Shown: positions 39,387-49,539, numbered from the stretch's first letter. The stretch is 64,000 nucleotides of DNA from Naegleria lovaniensis (GCF_003324165.1 NW_025407851.1:248001-312000), one strand, 5' to 3'. The notes: generated by a model not told the origin, from the letters alone. Made by a program: numbers and translations.

Positions 39387-40640
39387 ATGAATCTTACCTA
39401 CAGAAATAACTTGAAAGAGAGAGGTTGTTCATTTCCTCTCCATGCATGCTCAGAGCTGGAATTGAAACAACTGTCTTTGGAACCTTCCAACATCGCAGAG
39501 TTCGAGTTAAACAACAGTAGGAATTCCATGCAAACGCTTCATACCAACTCAAGCTCGATACGAACAACGTTCAACTCTGACCAGAGGAGGTATCACACCA
39601 ACGGTCAGTATTCCGATCAAGAATTTACTCCCACCTATGCAGCCTCAATGATGATGGACTTTTCGTTGACTGATACTCTCCCTCAAGAACAACAACAACA
39701 ACCACAACCACCAACATTCAACTCTCAACACATCCCTTATCGTACTCGTGTGGAGGAAGTTTCACCCATCAAGAAACATGATTCTCCTGAAATGATAGGC
39801 TTGGCTCCAACACCGACCACCATAACTCTGACAAAACTTCCCAAGAGGATGCAGCATAACAGAACACCTCGTGCATGTTCAGAGTGCAGAAAAGCACACA
39901 AGAAGTGTGATCAACAACGTCCATGCTTTCGTTGTGTGTTGAATGGTACAGAAGATTTGTGTGTGGATTGTGATACAGGTCGAAGAAGAGGTAGAAAACC
40001 CTTAAAAACCAGTGGGAATTCATTTGCCACAGTGCATGTATTTAATACCAAGTTCAACACTCAGTCGAGCAGTAGTAGCAATGAGAGTAGTACGACTCCT
40101 ACAAATATTTCCACAGCAACGCCCATAATTCACAGTGCCATGAACCAACCTGTAGTGAATCAAGAACAACATTTCATTACGACCCCTAATATCAATTACC
40201 AGCATGGATCGCCAGTCGTCACGCGATCGAATTCAATCGTAGCACCTTCACCAATAACGGATAATAGCATCAAGTTCCAAAACAAAACGTCACGGTCAAG
40301 AGAACCGTTCATGAGTGTCATGCGAATGGACAGGAGAGAACATCAACAACAGGCAGGGCACTTTCCAAATGAAACCATTCATTCACATGTTTCAACAACA
40401 ACTTTTCACGAGAAGAATATTCATGCAAATACTAGAACAATGCCAATGCGACCCGAAATGATTCCTTCGTGGAGTGTTATCAATATCCATAACATGATTT
40501 GTAATAGTATCAACATGGATGCTCCACTTCCAATGACAGCTTGTTTTTCTCCCTCGAGCTATGTTGCCCTTCCATCATTTAGAGAATTGACTGAAAATGT
40601 TGTATACGCCACCAACTCTCAGGCTATATTGGAAATGTGA
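39387..40640 (+). CDS. Zn(II)2Cys6 binuclear-cluster transcription factor
   Basis: Single exon, 417 residues from the ATG at 39387. Residues about 161-190 hold RACSECRKAHKKCDQQRPCF then RCVLNGTEDLCVDCD: six Cys spaced C-x2-C-x6-C-x5-C-x2-C-x7-C, the pattern of the fungal Gal4-type cluster that binds two zinc ions and CGG half-sites. A basic segment follows directly (TGRRRGRKPLK), as in the family's linker/NLS. The rest is polar and low complexity, except an ordered-looking end (VVYATNSQAILEM). The fungal middle-homology region is not seen. Zn2Cys6 proteins occur outside fungi in amoebozoans and some other protists. Upstream lie two MITE-like elements, the nearer one 320 bp away. Confidence 0.85.
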   Translation: MNLTYRNNLKERGCSFPLHACSELELKQLSLEPSNIAEFELNNSRNSMQTLHTNSSSIRTTFNSDQRRYHTNGQYSDQEFTPTYAASMMMDFSLTDTLPQEQQQQPQPPTFNSQHIPYRTRVEEVSPIKKHDSPEMIGLAPTPTTITLTKLPKRMQHNRTPRACSECRKAHKKCDQQRPCFRCVLNGTEDLCVDCDTGRRRGRKPLKTSGNSFATVHVFNTKFNTQSSSSSNESSTTPTNISTATPIIHSAMNQPVVNQEQHFITTPNINYQHGSPVVTRSNSIVAPSPITDNSIKFQNKTSRSREPFMSVMRMDRREHQQQAGHFPNETIHSHVSTTTFHEKNIHANTRTMPMRPEMIPSWSVINIHNMICNSINMDAPLPMTACFSPSSYVALPSFRELTENVVYATNSQAILEM

Positions 40641-40691
40641 ACCCTATTTCTTCGACTTGGCCTCCCTTTTCTCTTTTCAAAAACAATCTCA

Positions 40692-41816
40692 CTAGACATG
40701 TTTCTTGTTGAACTTGTCATCATCCACAAATGATACAGAAGAATAATTCGACAAAAGGCTGTCCATAGCGTCATCACTCAACTGCGCCACCTCGTCGAAA
40801 ACGACACGTGTTTTCCCTTGCTTTTCTACACCAATTTCCATGTCAAAACCAGCAAAATCTCCAGATAGCAATACAATGTCACGACTCAAATCAAATAACT
40901 CTGTCACCTTTTTGGTAGGAAAATTAAGTGTAACGTTACACCATTGCAAGGCCTGTTTTAAAAGAGATTGATGAATATTAATCCTTTCTTGCTCATTCAT
41001 TTCATTCCAACCAATAAATTTTCGAAATCTCTTTGCCTCTTCAGTGGTAATTTGCGTATACGCATCTAACAAGTAGTTAATATATCGATATAATGCTTCT
41101 CTGGCTCTTGAAAGACATGTATATCTCACGAAGAGGGCATACCTCTCAACAACGTCTTTTGAATTGATGAGAAATCTTTTTGTGACATTTCTATCATAGG
41201 CAATATCACAAGGAATGATTTCTTTTCCTTCCTCTTCCTTGGAAAAGCGCACTTTCTTTTCGGCTTGTTGTTTCAGAGGAATTTCGTCCATCATAATCTT
41301 TTGATCCTCTTCTTCAATTTGGTCAAACACATTGGTGGTGTGGGCTTCAAAACGAAATCGACTCGTTATCAACAGTTCATTTTCCATTTTATATTGATTT
41401 TTAAATCGGTCACCATATAGATTTAAAATCAAATCTTGCCAATATTTGCACACATAAAATTCACTCCTCACAACATCTTCTATCGTCAAGAATCGAAAAA
41501 TAATTTGCAACACCTTCGGATTTGCATTTAAAAATTCATTCCATTCTGCATCCACAAATATTGAATTTCCAATTTCCTTGTAGAAAGAAGGAGTCTTGTT
41601 ATTCATTACATTTTTAGTTGAAGCCTTATTGCTACTGTACATATATTTTCTACTCGGAGGATGCTCTTTTCTTTTCATTAGGGCATTTGTTGTTTGTTTC
41701 CTCACTTCCGATACGACATCATTGGAACAAACCACAGTTAAACTCATCTCGTCATCGTTGACATTGTACTCGTTATTCGAACAAGACATCAATAGAGGTT
41801 GTGGTCGTTGAACCAT
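40692..41816 (-). CDS. F-box-like protein
   Basis: A 374-residue single-exon protein. The frame opens 21 codons further upstream, but only through a TTG; the ATG at 41816 follows a run of A and is preferred. Residues about 98-135 (ANPKVLQIIFRFLTIEDVVR, FYVCKYWQDLI) match the F-box pattern (L..I...L...DL......VC..W..L). This suggests a SKP1-binding substrate adaptor of an SCF ubiquitin ligase. The remainder is helical, without LRR, WD40 or Kelch repeats that I can see (SRAREALYRYINYLLDAYTQ; DDDKFNKKHV at the end), so the substrate-binding part is unrecognised. Tail-to-tail with the Zn2Cys6 gene, 51 bp between the stops. Confidence 0.7.
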   Translation of the reverse strand: MVQRPQPLLMSCSNNEYNVNDDEMSLTVVCSNDVVSEVRKQTTNALMKRKEHPPSRKYMYSSNKASTKNVMNNKTPSFYKEIGNSIFVDAEWNEFLNANPKVLQIIFRFLTIEDVVRSEFYVCKYWQDLILNLYGDRFKNQYKMENELLITSRFRFEAHTTNVFDQIEEEDQKIMMDEIPLKQQAEKKVRFSKEEEGKEIIPCDIAYDRNVTKRFLINSKDVVERYALFVRYTCLSRAREALYRYINYLLDAYTQITTEEAKRFRKFIGWNEMNEQERINIHQSLLKQALQWCNVTLNFPTKKVTELFDLSRDIVLLSGDFAGFDMEIGVEKQGKTRVVFDEVAQLSDDAMDSLLSNYSSVSFVDDDKFNKKHV

Positions 41817-41980
41817 TTTTTTTAATGTAAAATTATTAAATGACAAATCCAATTTTAATTTTTCCGATGGACCAATCAAGAACCTGGTTCTTGTTTGAAA
41901 TTGAATGAGCTACAAAGAGATAGTTGAAAAAAAAATAGACAACGAATTGAATTGAACCACATACACATTTATGAGTTTAA

Positions 41981-42556
41981 ATGATCTCACAATCCTCTTC
42001 TTCTACAACCAAAGATTACGGACAACCCGTGCAACACGAAGAAACATCATGTGGTTTATTACTATTCCGAAGATGTCCTTCAAATCAACTTCTTCGTGAT
42101 GATGATGCTACAAATACGAGTTCAATTCAATATGAGTTTTTGCTCATGAAACATTCTCATCGGCTGGATCTTCCCAAAGGTAGAATGGAACCAGGAGAAA
42201 CCTATCTTCAAACGGCAAAACGAGAATTCTCAGAGGAAACAGGTCTAGATCTAAATATCATTAAGATTCATCCCGATTTTGAATTTGTCGAGTGCTATTC
42301 TTACTTTTCTCATCGAAAGAAGTGTCAAGTTGGTAAAACGCTCCGAATGTATTTGGCCTTTGTTAAGGAAGATGTTGCCAGTCGAGCCTTGAAAGTGAAA
42401 CCTACGGAACATGGAGATTTCAAATGGCATGCATTTGAAGAGACGAAGGAGATTTCCATTCAAAAGAATACGATTGATCCATTATTGAGGGCGGTTCAAC
42501 AGTATTTGAAAGATCATTTGTGTGGAATGAAAGATTTGAATGAACAATCGTTGTGA
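41981..42556 (+). CDS. Nudix hydrolase, Ap4A-hydrolase (NUDT2)-like
   Basis: Single exon, 191 residues. An N-terminal strand (ETSCGLLLFRR) is followed by FLLMKHSHRLDLPKGRMEPG and the full Nudix box GRMEPGETYLQTAKREFSEE then TGL (Gx5Ex7REUxEExGU). The metal-binding Glu residues are all present, so it should be active. A bis(5'-nucleosyl)-tetraphosphatase or diphosphoinositol-type role is suggested by the LPKGRMEPGE context, but the substrate is uncertain. Divergent from the F-box gene (165 bp) and 70-160 bp upstream of the RING gene on the same strand. Confidence 0.9.
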   Translation: MISQSSSSTTKDYGQPVQHEETSCGLLLFRRCPSNQLLRDDDATNTSSIQYEFLLMKHSHRLDLPKGRMEPGETYLQTAKREFSEETGLDLNIIKIHPDFEFVECYSYFSHRKKCQVGKTLRMYLAFVKEDVASRALKVKPTEHGDFKWHAFEETKEISIQKNTIDPLLRAVQQYLKDHLCGMKDLNEQSL

Positions 42557-42624
42557 GAGATCATGAACATGAGAGAGAAAAGATGTCAAATAAAACCATG
42601 TTTGAGGTAGATTGATCATACCAC

Positions 42625-44058
42625 ATGGCATGTTCTGATGAATTTCATGTCATTGTGCTTATTTCAAATCTTTTGCCGTTGATTGACTTCAAAGGGAAGC
42701 ACGAACTCGTTACAAAAAAAATGAATGAATCACAATACTCGCTCATCGGAAGAGATTTATTATGCATGGAGGTGGAGATGTTGAAAGCCTTGTTTCCCGA
42801 TGACGGGCAAGAACAAGTATTGAAAATTGAAAATTTCTTCATGGATAATATTGAAAATCACAGCAATGAACAACATGAACCACTTCGGATTATTATTACA
42901 ATCACACCCAGTACTGGAATGGATGATTCCTCGCAATTCGTTTCGTTGCAATTATGTTTTTCAATTTCAAATGTTGATGAATATCCGTTGTATTTAAAAA
43001 AAGAAGTTTCAATAGGAAGAAAAACATCTAGTGAAGACGCTTCTAGTTTTATATCCATTCCTTGGAGACGTGGCTTGTCGGAAGTTCAATGTAATTACAT
43101 GTTATCATACTTGTACAAGAAAGCGTATCAGTTAATTTCTGAGTGTGAAGATTTCTCCATGTCACCTCCAATTTACAACTTGTATGAAGAAGCTAGGGAA
43201 TATTTAACACATGAGAATGAACGACAACTCGAAGTTTCTCGATGCTCCATTTGTTTGGATGGATTTTCTGAGAGTGGAGCTGTCACTAAATTACCATGCT
43301 TTCATATATTTCATACGGATTGTTTGAATACATGGTTTCATTTCAAATGTAGAGATAGATATGATGAATATTTAAAGTTGCTTGATCGAGACGATAGAGG
43401 TGTCACAGATGAAGTAACACCAACCTCTGAGACAGAGCTCGAATCATCCTCGTCATCTCCAGTAATTTTTGACCAGAGTCTTAAAGAAAGTGTATTGGAA
43501 GACTCAAATATTTTCTATTGTCCCGTCTGTAGAGTTCTCATACCCATGAATATTGTCGAGACTCAAATTAATGTGAAAAAAGATGAAATCATTGCACAAT
43601 ACAAGAAGGAGAAACGAAAAGAAGAGGCAGAGAGGAAAAAAGAACGTCGAAGACTTGCTCAATTACAGGAACAGCAAAAACCCCAACCTCAGCCACATTT
43701 GGTCACGCTTCCACCTACCGTAAAAAAGGAAAAGAAGAAACAAGAATTCAAAGGCTCCTGGAATGGTATTTCTGAACTGTATGGAGTCATTGTAGAGGGC
43801 GTTACCTATAGTAATCAAATGGGAACTAAACACAAAGAAAAAACGTTTAAAGAGTTAAAAGACGTCGTTCGTGTTAGAGTATTGAATTTGGGTTCTGTCA
43901 GTGGAAAAGGTCCAAAAACCATGACCATGATGGTTGAGTTTATTTCAATGGAACTTGCTGAGAAATTTCAACGAGAATATAACAACAAGACAGTTCTAGA
44001 AGATGTATTAGTTTGTACAGTGGCTCCCAATCAACCGACAACACCTAAACAAGAATAG
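42625..44058 (+). CDS. RNF25-like RWD + RING E3 ubiquitin ligase
   Basis: Up to 477 residues. The ATG at 42721, behind a run of A (MNESQYSLIGRDLLCMEVEM), may be the real start because the RWD domain begins there (MEVEMLKALFPDD). The RWD continues to about residue 190 (NYMLSYLYKKAYQLISECED). The RING spans about residues 206-305: CSICLDGFSESGAVTKLPCF, HIFHTDCLNTWFHFKC, a Ser/Glu-rich insertion of about 55 residues, then FYCPVCR. The long insertion before the last Cys pair is typical of RNF25/AO7. A Lys/Glu-rich helix and a final folded region (FKGSWNGISELYGVIVEGVT) end the protein. The family ubiquitinates ribosomal and signalling proteins; RNF25 acts on stalled ribosomes in animals. Confidence 0.87.
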   Translation: MACSDEFHVIVLISNLLPLIDFKGKHELVTKKMNESQYSLIGRDLLCMEVEMLKALFPDDGQEQVLKIENFFMDNIENHSNEQHEPLRIIITITPSTGMDDSSQFVSLQLCFSISNVDEYPLYLKKEVSIGRKTSSEDASSFISIPWRRGLSEVQCNYMLSYLYKKAYQLISECEDFSMSPPIYNLYEEAREYLTHENERQLEVSRCSICLDGFSESGAVTKLPCFHIFHTDCLNTWFHFKCRDRYDEYLKLLDRDDRGVTDEVTPTSETELESSSSSPVIFDQSLKESVLEDSNIFYCPVCRVLIPMNIVETQINVKKDEIIAQYKKEKRKEEAERKKERRRLAQLQEQQKPQPQPHLVTLPPTVKKEKKKQEFKGSWNGISELYGVIVEGVTYSNQMGTKHKEKTFKELKDVVRVRVLNLGSVSGKGPKTMTMMVEFISMELAEKFQREYNNKTVLEDVLVCTVAPNQPTTPKQE

Positions 44059-44223
44059 CTCAATAATTTAAATTGCTTGGTTTACAATAATTTTTTATTT
44101 ACCGCTAAAACGTTGCAATAAAATAGATGAATACCAACTCCTTAATAGATGTCAACATTATCCAGTTCTTACAAGCCGAAATGTGTTGAGGGTTATTTCA
44201 AAATAGTGAACACGCCAAAAAAA

Positions 44224-44868
44224 ATGTTTTCAAGAACACTCCATTCACGCACACTCATCAGCAGAGCTCTGAGTTCACCATTTAAAATAAACAACACGCC
44301 ATCATGCCTCTCAATAATATTACAACCCAACACCATTCGTTCCTTCTCTCATGATTTTCGGAGTAAACCTTTATTTTCTCATTCCGAGAAGAATTTCCGA
44401 GTATTGTCTTCTATCGGAGCCATCTCTTCTTCTTCATCATCAACCTCACAAGGATCTCCTCAGCAACACTACAAAATTGTAGTCATATTACCGCAAGACG
44501 ATAGAGGTGATTACATGCTTATCAAAGATGCATCTGGGCATTGCTCTCTTCCGAAAATTACAATTTCTTCATCAACAAGCTCTTCTTCTGTAGATATTTA
44601 TCAAGAAATTCAAAATGTTTTATTACAACGATTAGGCTACGGTTATGCACGAGCAAAGACAGAAGCAGACGCTAAAAACCAGGAATTTGATTCTCGTGCA
44701 TTAATTCGTCCACTTCTTGATTTTGATTTTACTCATGGAAATTTAACTGTTTCAAATTATGTGTATCATGCTCAATTACTTGAGAAGGTACAACCAGTAT
44801 CGGATGAAAATACGAAAGGTAAAGTGGTGCAATATATGGCCATGATTGAATTGGAAAAAGAAGTATAG
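44224..44868 (+). CDS. Probable mitochondrial protein with a Nudix-like fold lacking the Nudix box
   Basis: A 214-residue single-exon protein. The frame opens at 44149, but the ATG at 44224 sits behind seven A residues and begins a strong mitochondrial presequence (MFSRTLHSRTLISRALSSPF; NTIRSFSHDFRSK). The mature part has IVVILPQDDRGDYMLIKDAS then GHCSLPKI, which resembles the strand-WSLPKG segment of Nudix enzymes, but no Gx5Ex7REUxEExGU follows. QEIQNVLLQRLGYGYARAKT sits where the catalytic helix would be. The Nudix link is weak. Mitochondrial-ribosome proteins (for example mL46) are known to be Nudix-like without catalysis, which is one possible identity. Confidence 0.6.
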   Translation: MFSRTLHSRTLISRALSSPFKINNTPSCLSIILQPNTIRSFSHDFRSKPLFSHSEKNFRVLSSIGAISSSSSSTSQGSPQQHYKIVVILPQDDRGDYMLIKDASGHCSLPKITISSSTSSSSVDIYQEIQNVLLQRLGYGYARAKTEADAKNQEFDSRALIRPLLDFDFTHGNLTVSNYVYHAQLLEKVQPVSDENTKGKVVQYMAMIELEKEV

Positions 44869-44992
44869 ATCCAGAATTAGTGAGAGATCTTGTGAGTAGA
44901 TATGTATTGTCATTTGTTGTTTCTCAACAGGTAAGGAAAAAGAATTCATGTGGACTCTGAAAATAATTTGAATTTAATTTAAATTGAACGTC

Positions 44993-45157
44993 ATGCAATT
45001 TGTAATTAACATTTCTACAATGGAAAAAATTACTGAATATTCATAATAATAGATACAACAATCCATCGATACAAAGATATCTATAGCAAGAATAATGTAT
45101 GGCTGTTTTGGCATCTTGGCAGGTGTCGTTATTACCTTAACCTTTTTTAGAACATAG
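44993..45157 (+). CDS. Candidate micro-protein with one membrane segment
   Basis: Possible two-exon reading: ATG-CAA-TTT at 44993-45001, intron 45002-45052 (GTAATT...AATAG), exon 45053-45157 ending in TAG, 37 residues in all. The second exon reads IQQSIDTKISIARIMYGCFG then ILAGVVITLTFFRT, a basic/polar half followed by a clean hydrophobic span, like small inner-membrane or ER subunits. Too short to trust; shown because it is the only protein-like stretch in a 480-bp gap (44869-45349). Confidence 0.25.
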
Positions 45158-45349
45158 AATTTTTTATCAGTCTTGAGGAGAACATTTTCAATATTTTCAC
45201 ACCTTAAACGTCAGAAAACATATTGAGGAACAAAACAATACACATCAAAACATTATCATTCCCAATAGCATTTCCAAGTTGATCACTTCAATTTTTCCAA
45301 AAATAGGTTCATCAAATAAAATTCGTTTTAAAAAAAATACATTTTAAAA

Positions 45350-46431
45350 ATGTCCAAAGATTTCAGTCTTGTCAAGTACAAGAAGGGCGAAAGTAACTTT
45401 GAAGTACTTGTTAAGCCTAACACCGTGATTGCCTACCGAGAAGGAAAACATAAAGTGGATGATGTCTTGTACTCGGATGAGATTTTTGCAAATTATGCAA
45501 AAGGAGATAAGGTCAAAGAAGAGTCGTTAAAGTCTGTGTTTGGTACAACCAATACTCGGGAAGTTATTTTGAAGATTTTAACGGATGGAGAATACCACAT
45601 GTCGACTCAGGAGCGTAAAGAGAAGGTGGAACAAAAGAGAAGACAAATCATGTAGGTTTTGTTTTTTAAATTGTTTGATGATGATATTCATAGAGGTTGG
45701 ATGATTTTTATTTGTATTATTGATGATAATCATTGTCGTGATGATAATGATGACAAATGAACTCGTTTTGACTATATTCATTATTACGACAATATATTGT
45801 TGGAATGAAATCATTGATATGAATCACAATCGGAAATCACTCTTCTTATAGTCACTTTATTCATCAAAATTATATTGATCCAAAGACTAATGTCTGTCAC
45901 CCCGTAACCAGAATCGAGAGTGCTTTAGATTCGATCAAATATGTATGTTGAGTGTTCTGTGTCAATACTGTTGGGTCTTTAACACAATGATCTAATTTCA
46001 CGTATATCTTCATCTTACTAATTTTAAAGAATATTGATCCATTCATGCCTGCTGACAAGCAAGTTGCTGCTATTCACTCAAAATTGGTGGAGAAAATTCC
46101 TCTTAAAAAGTCTCAAATCGAAGCTGAAGTTGTTGTCAAGCATTCACTTGCTGGCCAAGTTATTGGAGTATGCCACAAGCATGCCAAAGTAATTGGTCAA
46201 GACCACGGTGATGAAGGTTGCACTGTCACAATTGAAATATCTCCTGGTGATTATGACAAATTAATTAATGATTTGAACAGCACTACCAAGGTAGGTTGAT
46301 TTTTGTACTAATGAGCGTCATGCTTACTTTTCTATCAGGGAGATTTTAACTTTAGAATTGCAGGTGCCGCTGCCACTGTTGAAAATGTTGGAAGTAGCTC
46401 AGATGACAAGAAGAAGAAAAAGAAGAAGTAA
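45350..46431 (+). CDS. SBDS: SBDS, ribosome maturation protein
   Basis: Four exons: 45350-45651, 45852-45942, 46030-46290 and 46339-46431. Introns of 200, 87 and 48 nt all restore frame; 248 residues against 250 in human. Domain I: LVKYKKGESNFEVLVKPNTV, LYSDEIFANYAKGDKVKEES, FGTTNTREVILKILTDGE. The small second exon gives HFIHQNYIDPKTNVCHPVTR and IESALDSIKY, the conserved bridge to domain II. Domain II: NIDPFMPADKQVAAIHSKLV. Domain III: HAKVIGQDHGDEGCTVTIEI then SPGDYDKLINDL. It ends in a Lys run (DDKKKKKKK). SBDS works with the GTPase EFL1 to release eIF6 from 60S subunits. Confidence 0.95.
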
Positions 46432-46697
46432 GGAATGTCACATATTCAATTAATTGACGTTGAATCTGTTGCGTTGTTGTTGATCGCCAAGAATTGTATT
46501 TAGTCAATAAACTCTTTTGAACACAACGTTGTGTTCTTAAATAAAAACATTTGTGTTTTGTTTCAAAACACTATGACATTTAATGAACTACTTGCATGCC
46601 TTTTCAAGTTAGCTTTTTCTCGCAAATATTTACAGAGTTAGTCTGGCTATTTACACTCGTGGTGGTGATGGTGCAATTGTACACACGAAAGTCTATG

Positions 46698-48060
46698 TTA
46701 CAAATGAATTGGTTTACAATCTGAAAGGCTACCGGTTGTTGGACAATAAGGGCATTTGAATTTGGTATTTCTGGCAAGCTTTTTCAATGAAGACTCCAAA
46801 AGGACATGACTACATGGGAGTAGCATGGGAGGATTGTCTTTGGTTGCAGGCTCTTTTGAAATTGGGCACGAGAAAATGGAATGATATTGAAACTCATCAT
46901 CCAAATCAATCTCAACTGCCAACTGATCAGAACTGGAGCCAATATCAATATTCTGGGTCACTGTGGCAAGCTTGAGAAGTGTTGGTATTGCTTGATATCC
47001 AGCGTTGATCGCTACATAGAGAGGTGACTCCATGGGTTTGTTAATTCTTCGACATCCCAATTTCTTGAACATTTTAAGTACATTATCCCATTGAGAAACA
47101 TCCAACAAACAACTATATCGTTCAGATTTGATCAATCTCTCTCGGCCACTATACAAAATGCTTCCCATGAGAAATCTAATTTCAGAAATATTCTTATCAG
47201 CAAAAGCTTGCAAATTGTCTCTCGCGTATTGAATTGCTTTTTTAGAATCGTTCTGAATCAAAAGTTGAACAAAATTGAGTTTGTGCAATTGAAAAGCAAG
47301 CATTCTCAGATCTTCCAACTCCTTCTCATCGGTAGCGTCGTGTTGTTTCGCTCGTGTAATGTGTTCGTTACACCAATTCAGGGCCGGTTCAACATCTCGT
47401 TTCTTTAGTGACTCACAGATGGTATGCAGTTCTATAAATTGTTTTTTACATTCCTCTGGCAATTGAAGTGCAGCTTCTTTTTCAAATATTGTTCCAACAT
47501 CAACAAGTCCTTCTCTAAATAAATGCTCACCAATGATTTGATTTACAAGGTGTTCTGAAATTTTTACTTTCTCGTTCAATAGCTTTTCTTCGTTATTGGG
47601 AAAGCAGCGATCAATGGTTTTTCCAAATTTTGAAAATTGGGAATGCAATTCCTTGTGAGCTTGTTGAAATTTTGTGTGAGTATTTTTAATTTGATTCATA
47701 ACGTCTTTTCCCAACTCGGTAATGCTTTTTCCTACATGAATATGTGAAGAATTAAATTGCATGATGATTAACATAATGCGTTCATCCATTGTAAAAAAAG
47801 TTATAATTTTGTAATTACAGCATCAAGCGAATCATTGAATTCATAATCGTTTATCATCATAAGAATATGGAAATAGAATGATCAAAGATTGTCCAACCCA
47901 TTAACACTAACCTACCTTCATTTTCAATTTGTCTTTTACAATTCTCCACTTGTTCAATCAAATTATCAATTTCCGAGGTAAGAATATTTATGGTGGTTTT
48001 TTGCTTCTTCGAAGCTCTCTCAAAGTTTTCATTCAATTCCGAAGCGCTTGATAAGTCCAT
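46698..48060 (-). CDS. RMND5/GID2-type RING subunit of the GID/CTLH E3 ligase
   Basis: Two exons, 48060-47916 and 47731-46698, with a 184-nt intron (GTAGGT...TGTAG), give 392 residues, close to the 391 of RMND5A. The N-terminus is a coiled coil (ERASKKQKTTINILTSEIDN, LIEQVENCKRQIENEG). LISH-CTLH-CRA follow (HLFREGLVDVGTIFEKEAAL, CESLKKRDVEPALNWCNEHI, LAFQLHKLNFVQLL). The end is the RMND5-type degenerate RING: FSCPISKEPATKDNPPMLLP, CSHVLLESSLKKL, KFKCPYCPTTG. The complex adds ubiquitin to metabolic and developmental regulators. The start codon follows a run of A. Confidence 0.93.
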
Positions 48061-48304
48061 TTTTTTATTTGATGGTTCTTGTTCGCGTTTACAATTTCTG
48101 GTATTATTGGAATCAAAGCCTTTTCAACACTCTAATCAACAGATGATCACAAAACAAGAGCAGAGAAGAAAACAACTAGTTATTCCGATTCAATTTCATC
48201 GTTTCATATTGAATTGATTGAATAAGCACGTCTAAAAAAAACCAACTTCTAAGAAACAAAGCGGCGCACGTTTGATCACTCACAAAAATTCCGCATCAAA
48301 AAAA

Positions 48305-49345
48305 ATGTTTCGTAACTTTTCTCGACGATTTGCTTCCTCATCAGCAGGAAGTGCTTTCCGTTCTGGTCATCATCAATTTAAACTTAATAATTCAGTGAGA
48401 TCATTCTCATCATCATCGGCTGGATCCGGAACATCTACACTCTCGCCAGCCATGAAGAGTATTATTTCGGGTGGCTTGTTGTTGGGTGCGGGCTATTATT
48501 TGACCAAGACAATGAATCAACCTAATGAAACCTTTGGAAGATTTGATACCACCAATGAATTACAATTGGCACAACAACGTTTGGTTCAGCCAGACATGAC
48601 GAGAGGAAGTGGATTGGATCCTATTGTTCAAAGATATTTACGTGGAACCTTTGGATATGTGGCTTTGAACGTTGCTTTGACTACCGTGGCTGCTGTTGCT
48701 GCTTTCAAGTCTGGATTGGCATTTAAATTGGCAACCATGAACCCATGGGCCAGCGTTCTTCTTTTTACTGGTGGTTTCATTGGTACTGCAATGGCCACGC
48801 GAGCTGTTGATATTAATACCAACAGAGCTTTGAAGCATACCCTCCTCGTTGCTTTTAACACACTGGTTGGTATGTCTCTCTGCACCATTGGTTTCGTCTA
48901 TAGACCAGAAATTATTTTGAGAGCTGCATTGTACACTGCTGGTATCTTTGGTGCTCTTTCCTATGTTGCTATGAATGCTCATCAAGAGAAGTTTTTGAAC
49001 ATGGGAGGTGCTTTATTGGCTGGTTTGACAGTTGTGTTCTTGTCTTCATTTGCTCCATTGGTGTTGCCTGCCACCATGACTAGAACATTGCAAGTGACTG
49101 AATATATTTGGCTCTATGGTGGTTTGTTGTTGTTTGGATTGTTTGTTCTCTATGATGCTCAAAAGGTGATTCAAAAGGGAAACAATTACAAGATGTATGT
49201 GGAGAGCGAGCAAGCAAGAGGAACACCAGCTCACTTAATTCGTCAACCTGACTATATTAACTCATCTCTTGGATTGTATACTGATGTGGTCAATATTTTC
49301 ATTCGTCTTCTCTATATTCTTGGTGGAAATAACAGAAGAAAGTAA
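48305..49345 (+). CDS. GHITM/TMBIM5-type mitochondrial BAX-inhibitor-1 family protein
   Basis: 346 residues from the ATG at 48305, which sits behind a run of A; eleven upstream codons are also open. The N-terminus is an Arg/Ser presequence (MFRNFSRRFASSSAGSAFRS, SVRSFSSSSAGSG). A TM segment (MKSIISGGLLLGAGYYLTK) and the BI-1 domain with about six more helices follow (TFGYVALNVALTTVAAVAAF; IFGALSYVAMNAHQEKFLNM; EYIWLYGGLLLFGLFVLYDA), ending YINSSLGLYTDVVNIFIRLL. In animals GHITM (TMBIM5/MICS1) is an inner-membrane protein linked to calcium/proton exchange and cristae shape. Confidence 0.92.
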   Translation: MFRNFSRRFASSSAGSAFRSGHHQFKLNNSVRSFSSSSAGSGTSTLSPAMKSIISGGLLLGAGYYLTKTMNQPNETFGRFDTTNELQLAQQRLVQPDMTRGSGLDPIVQRYLRGTFGYVALNVALTTVAAVAAFKSGLAFKLATMNPWASVLLFTGGFIGTAMATRAVDINTNRALKHTLLVAFNTLVGMSLCTIGFVYRPEIILRAALYTAGIFGALSYVAMNAHQEKFLNMGGALLAGLTVVFLSSFAPLVLPATMTRTLQVTEYIWLYGGLLLFGLFVLYDAQKVIQKGNNYKMYVESEQARGTPAHLIRQPDYINSSLGLYTDVVNIFIRLLYILGGNNRRK

Positions 49346-49539
49346 ATGGATGCACAAAGAAATTCTAGTTGCATGCCGATCACCTCCATCATTTGTACAA
49401 ACATTTACTGACCTATTGATCTTTCCAACAATTGTTTTTGAAAAGGATATTAATTGACTTTAATAAACTCATTTCGAATTATCAAATTAATGCATGGGGT
49501 GGTTGAAAATTGGGCTGTTTTGAATGATTTTACTGCAAT

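Noticed and set aside
42625-42720. Extra hydrophobic N-terminus of the RING protein as a membrane anchor
   Set aside because: The RWD domain and an A-run start at 42721 make this extension doubtful; it is probably leader sequence.
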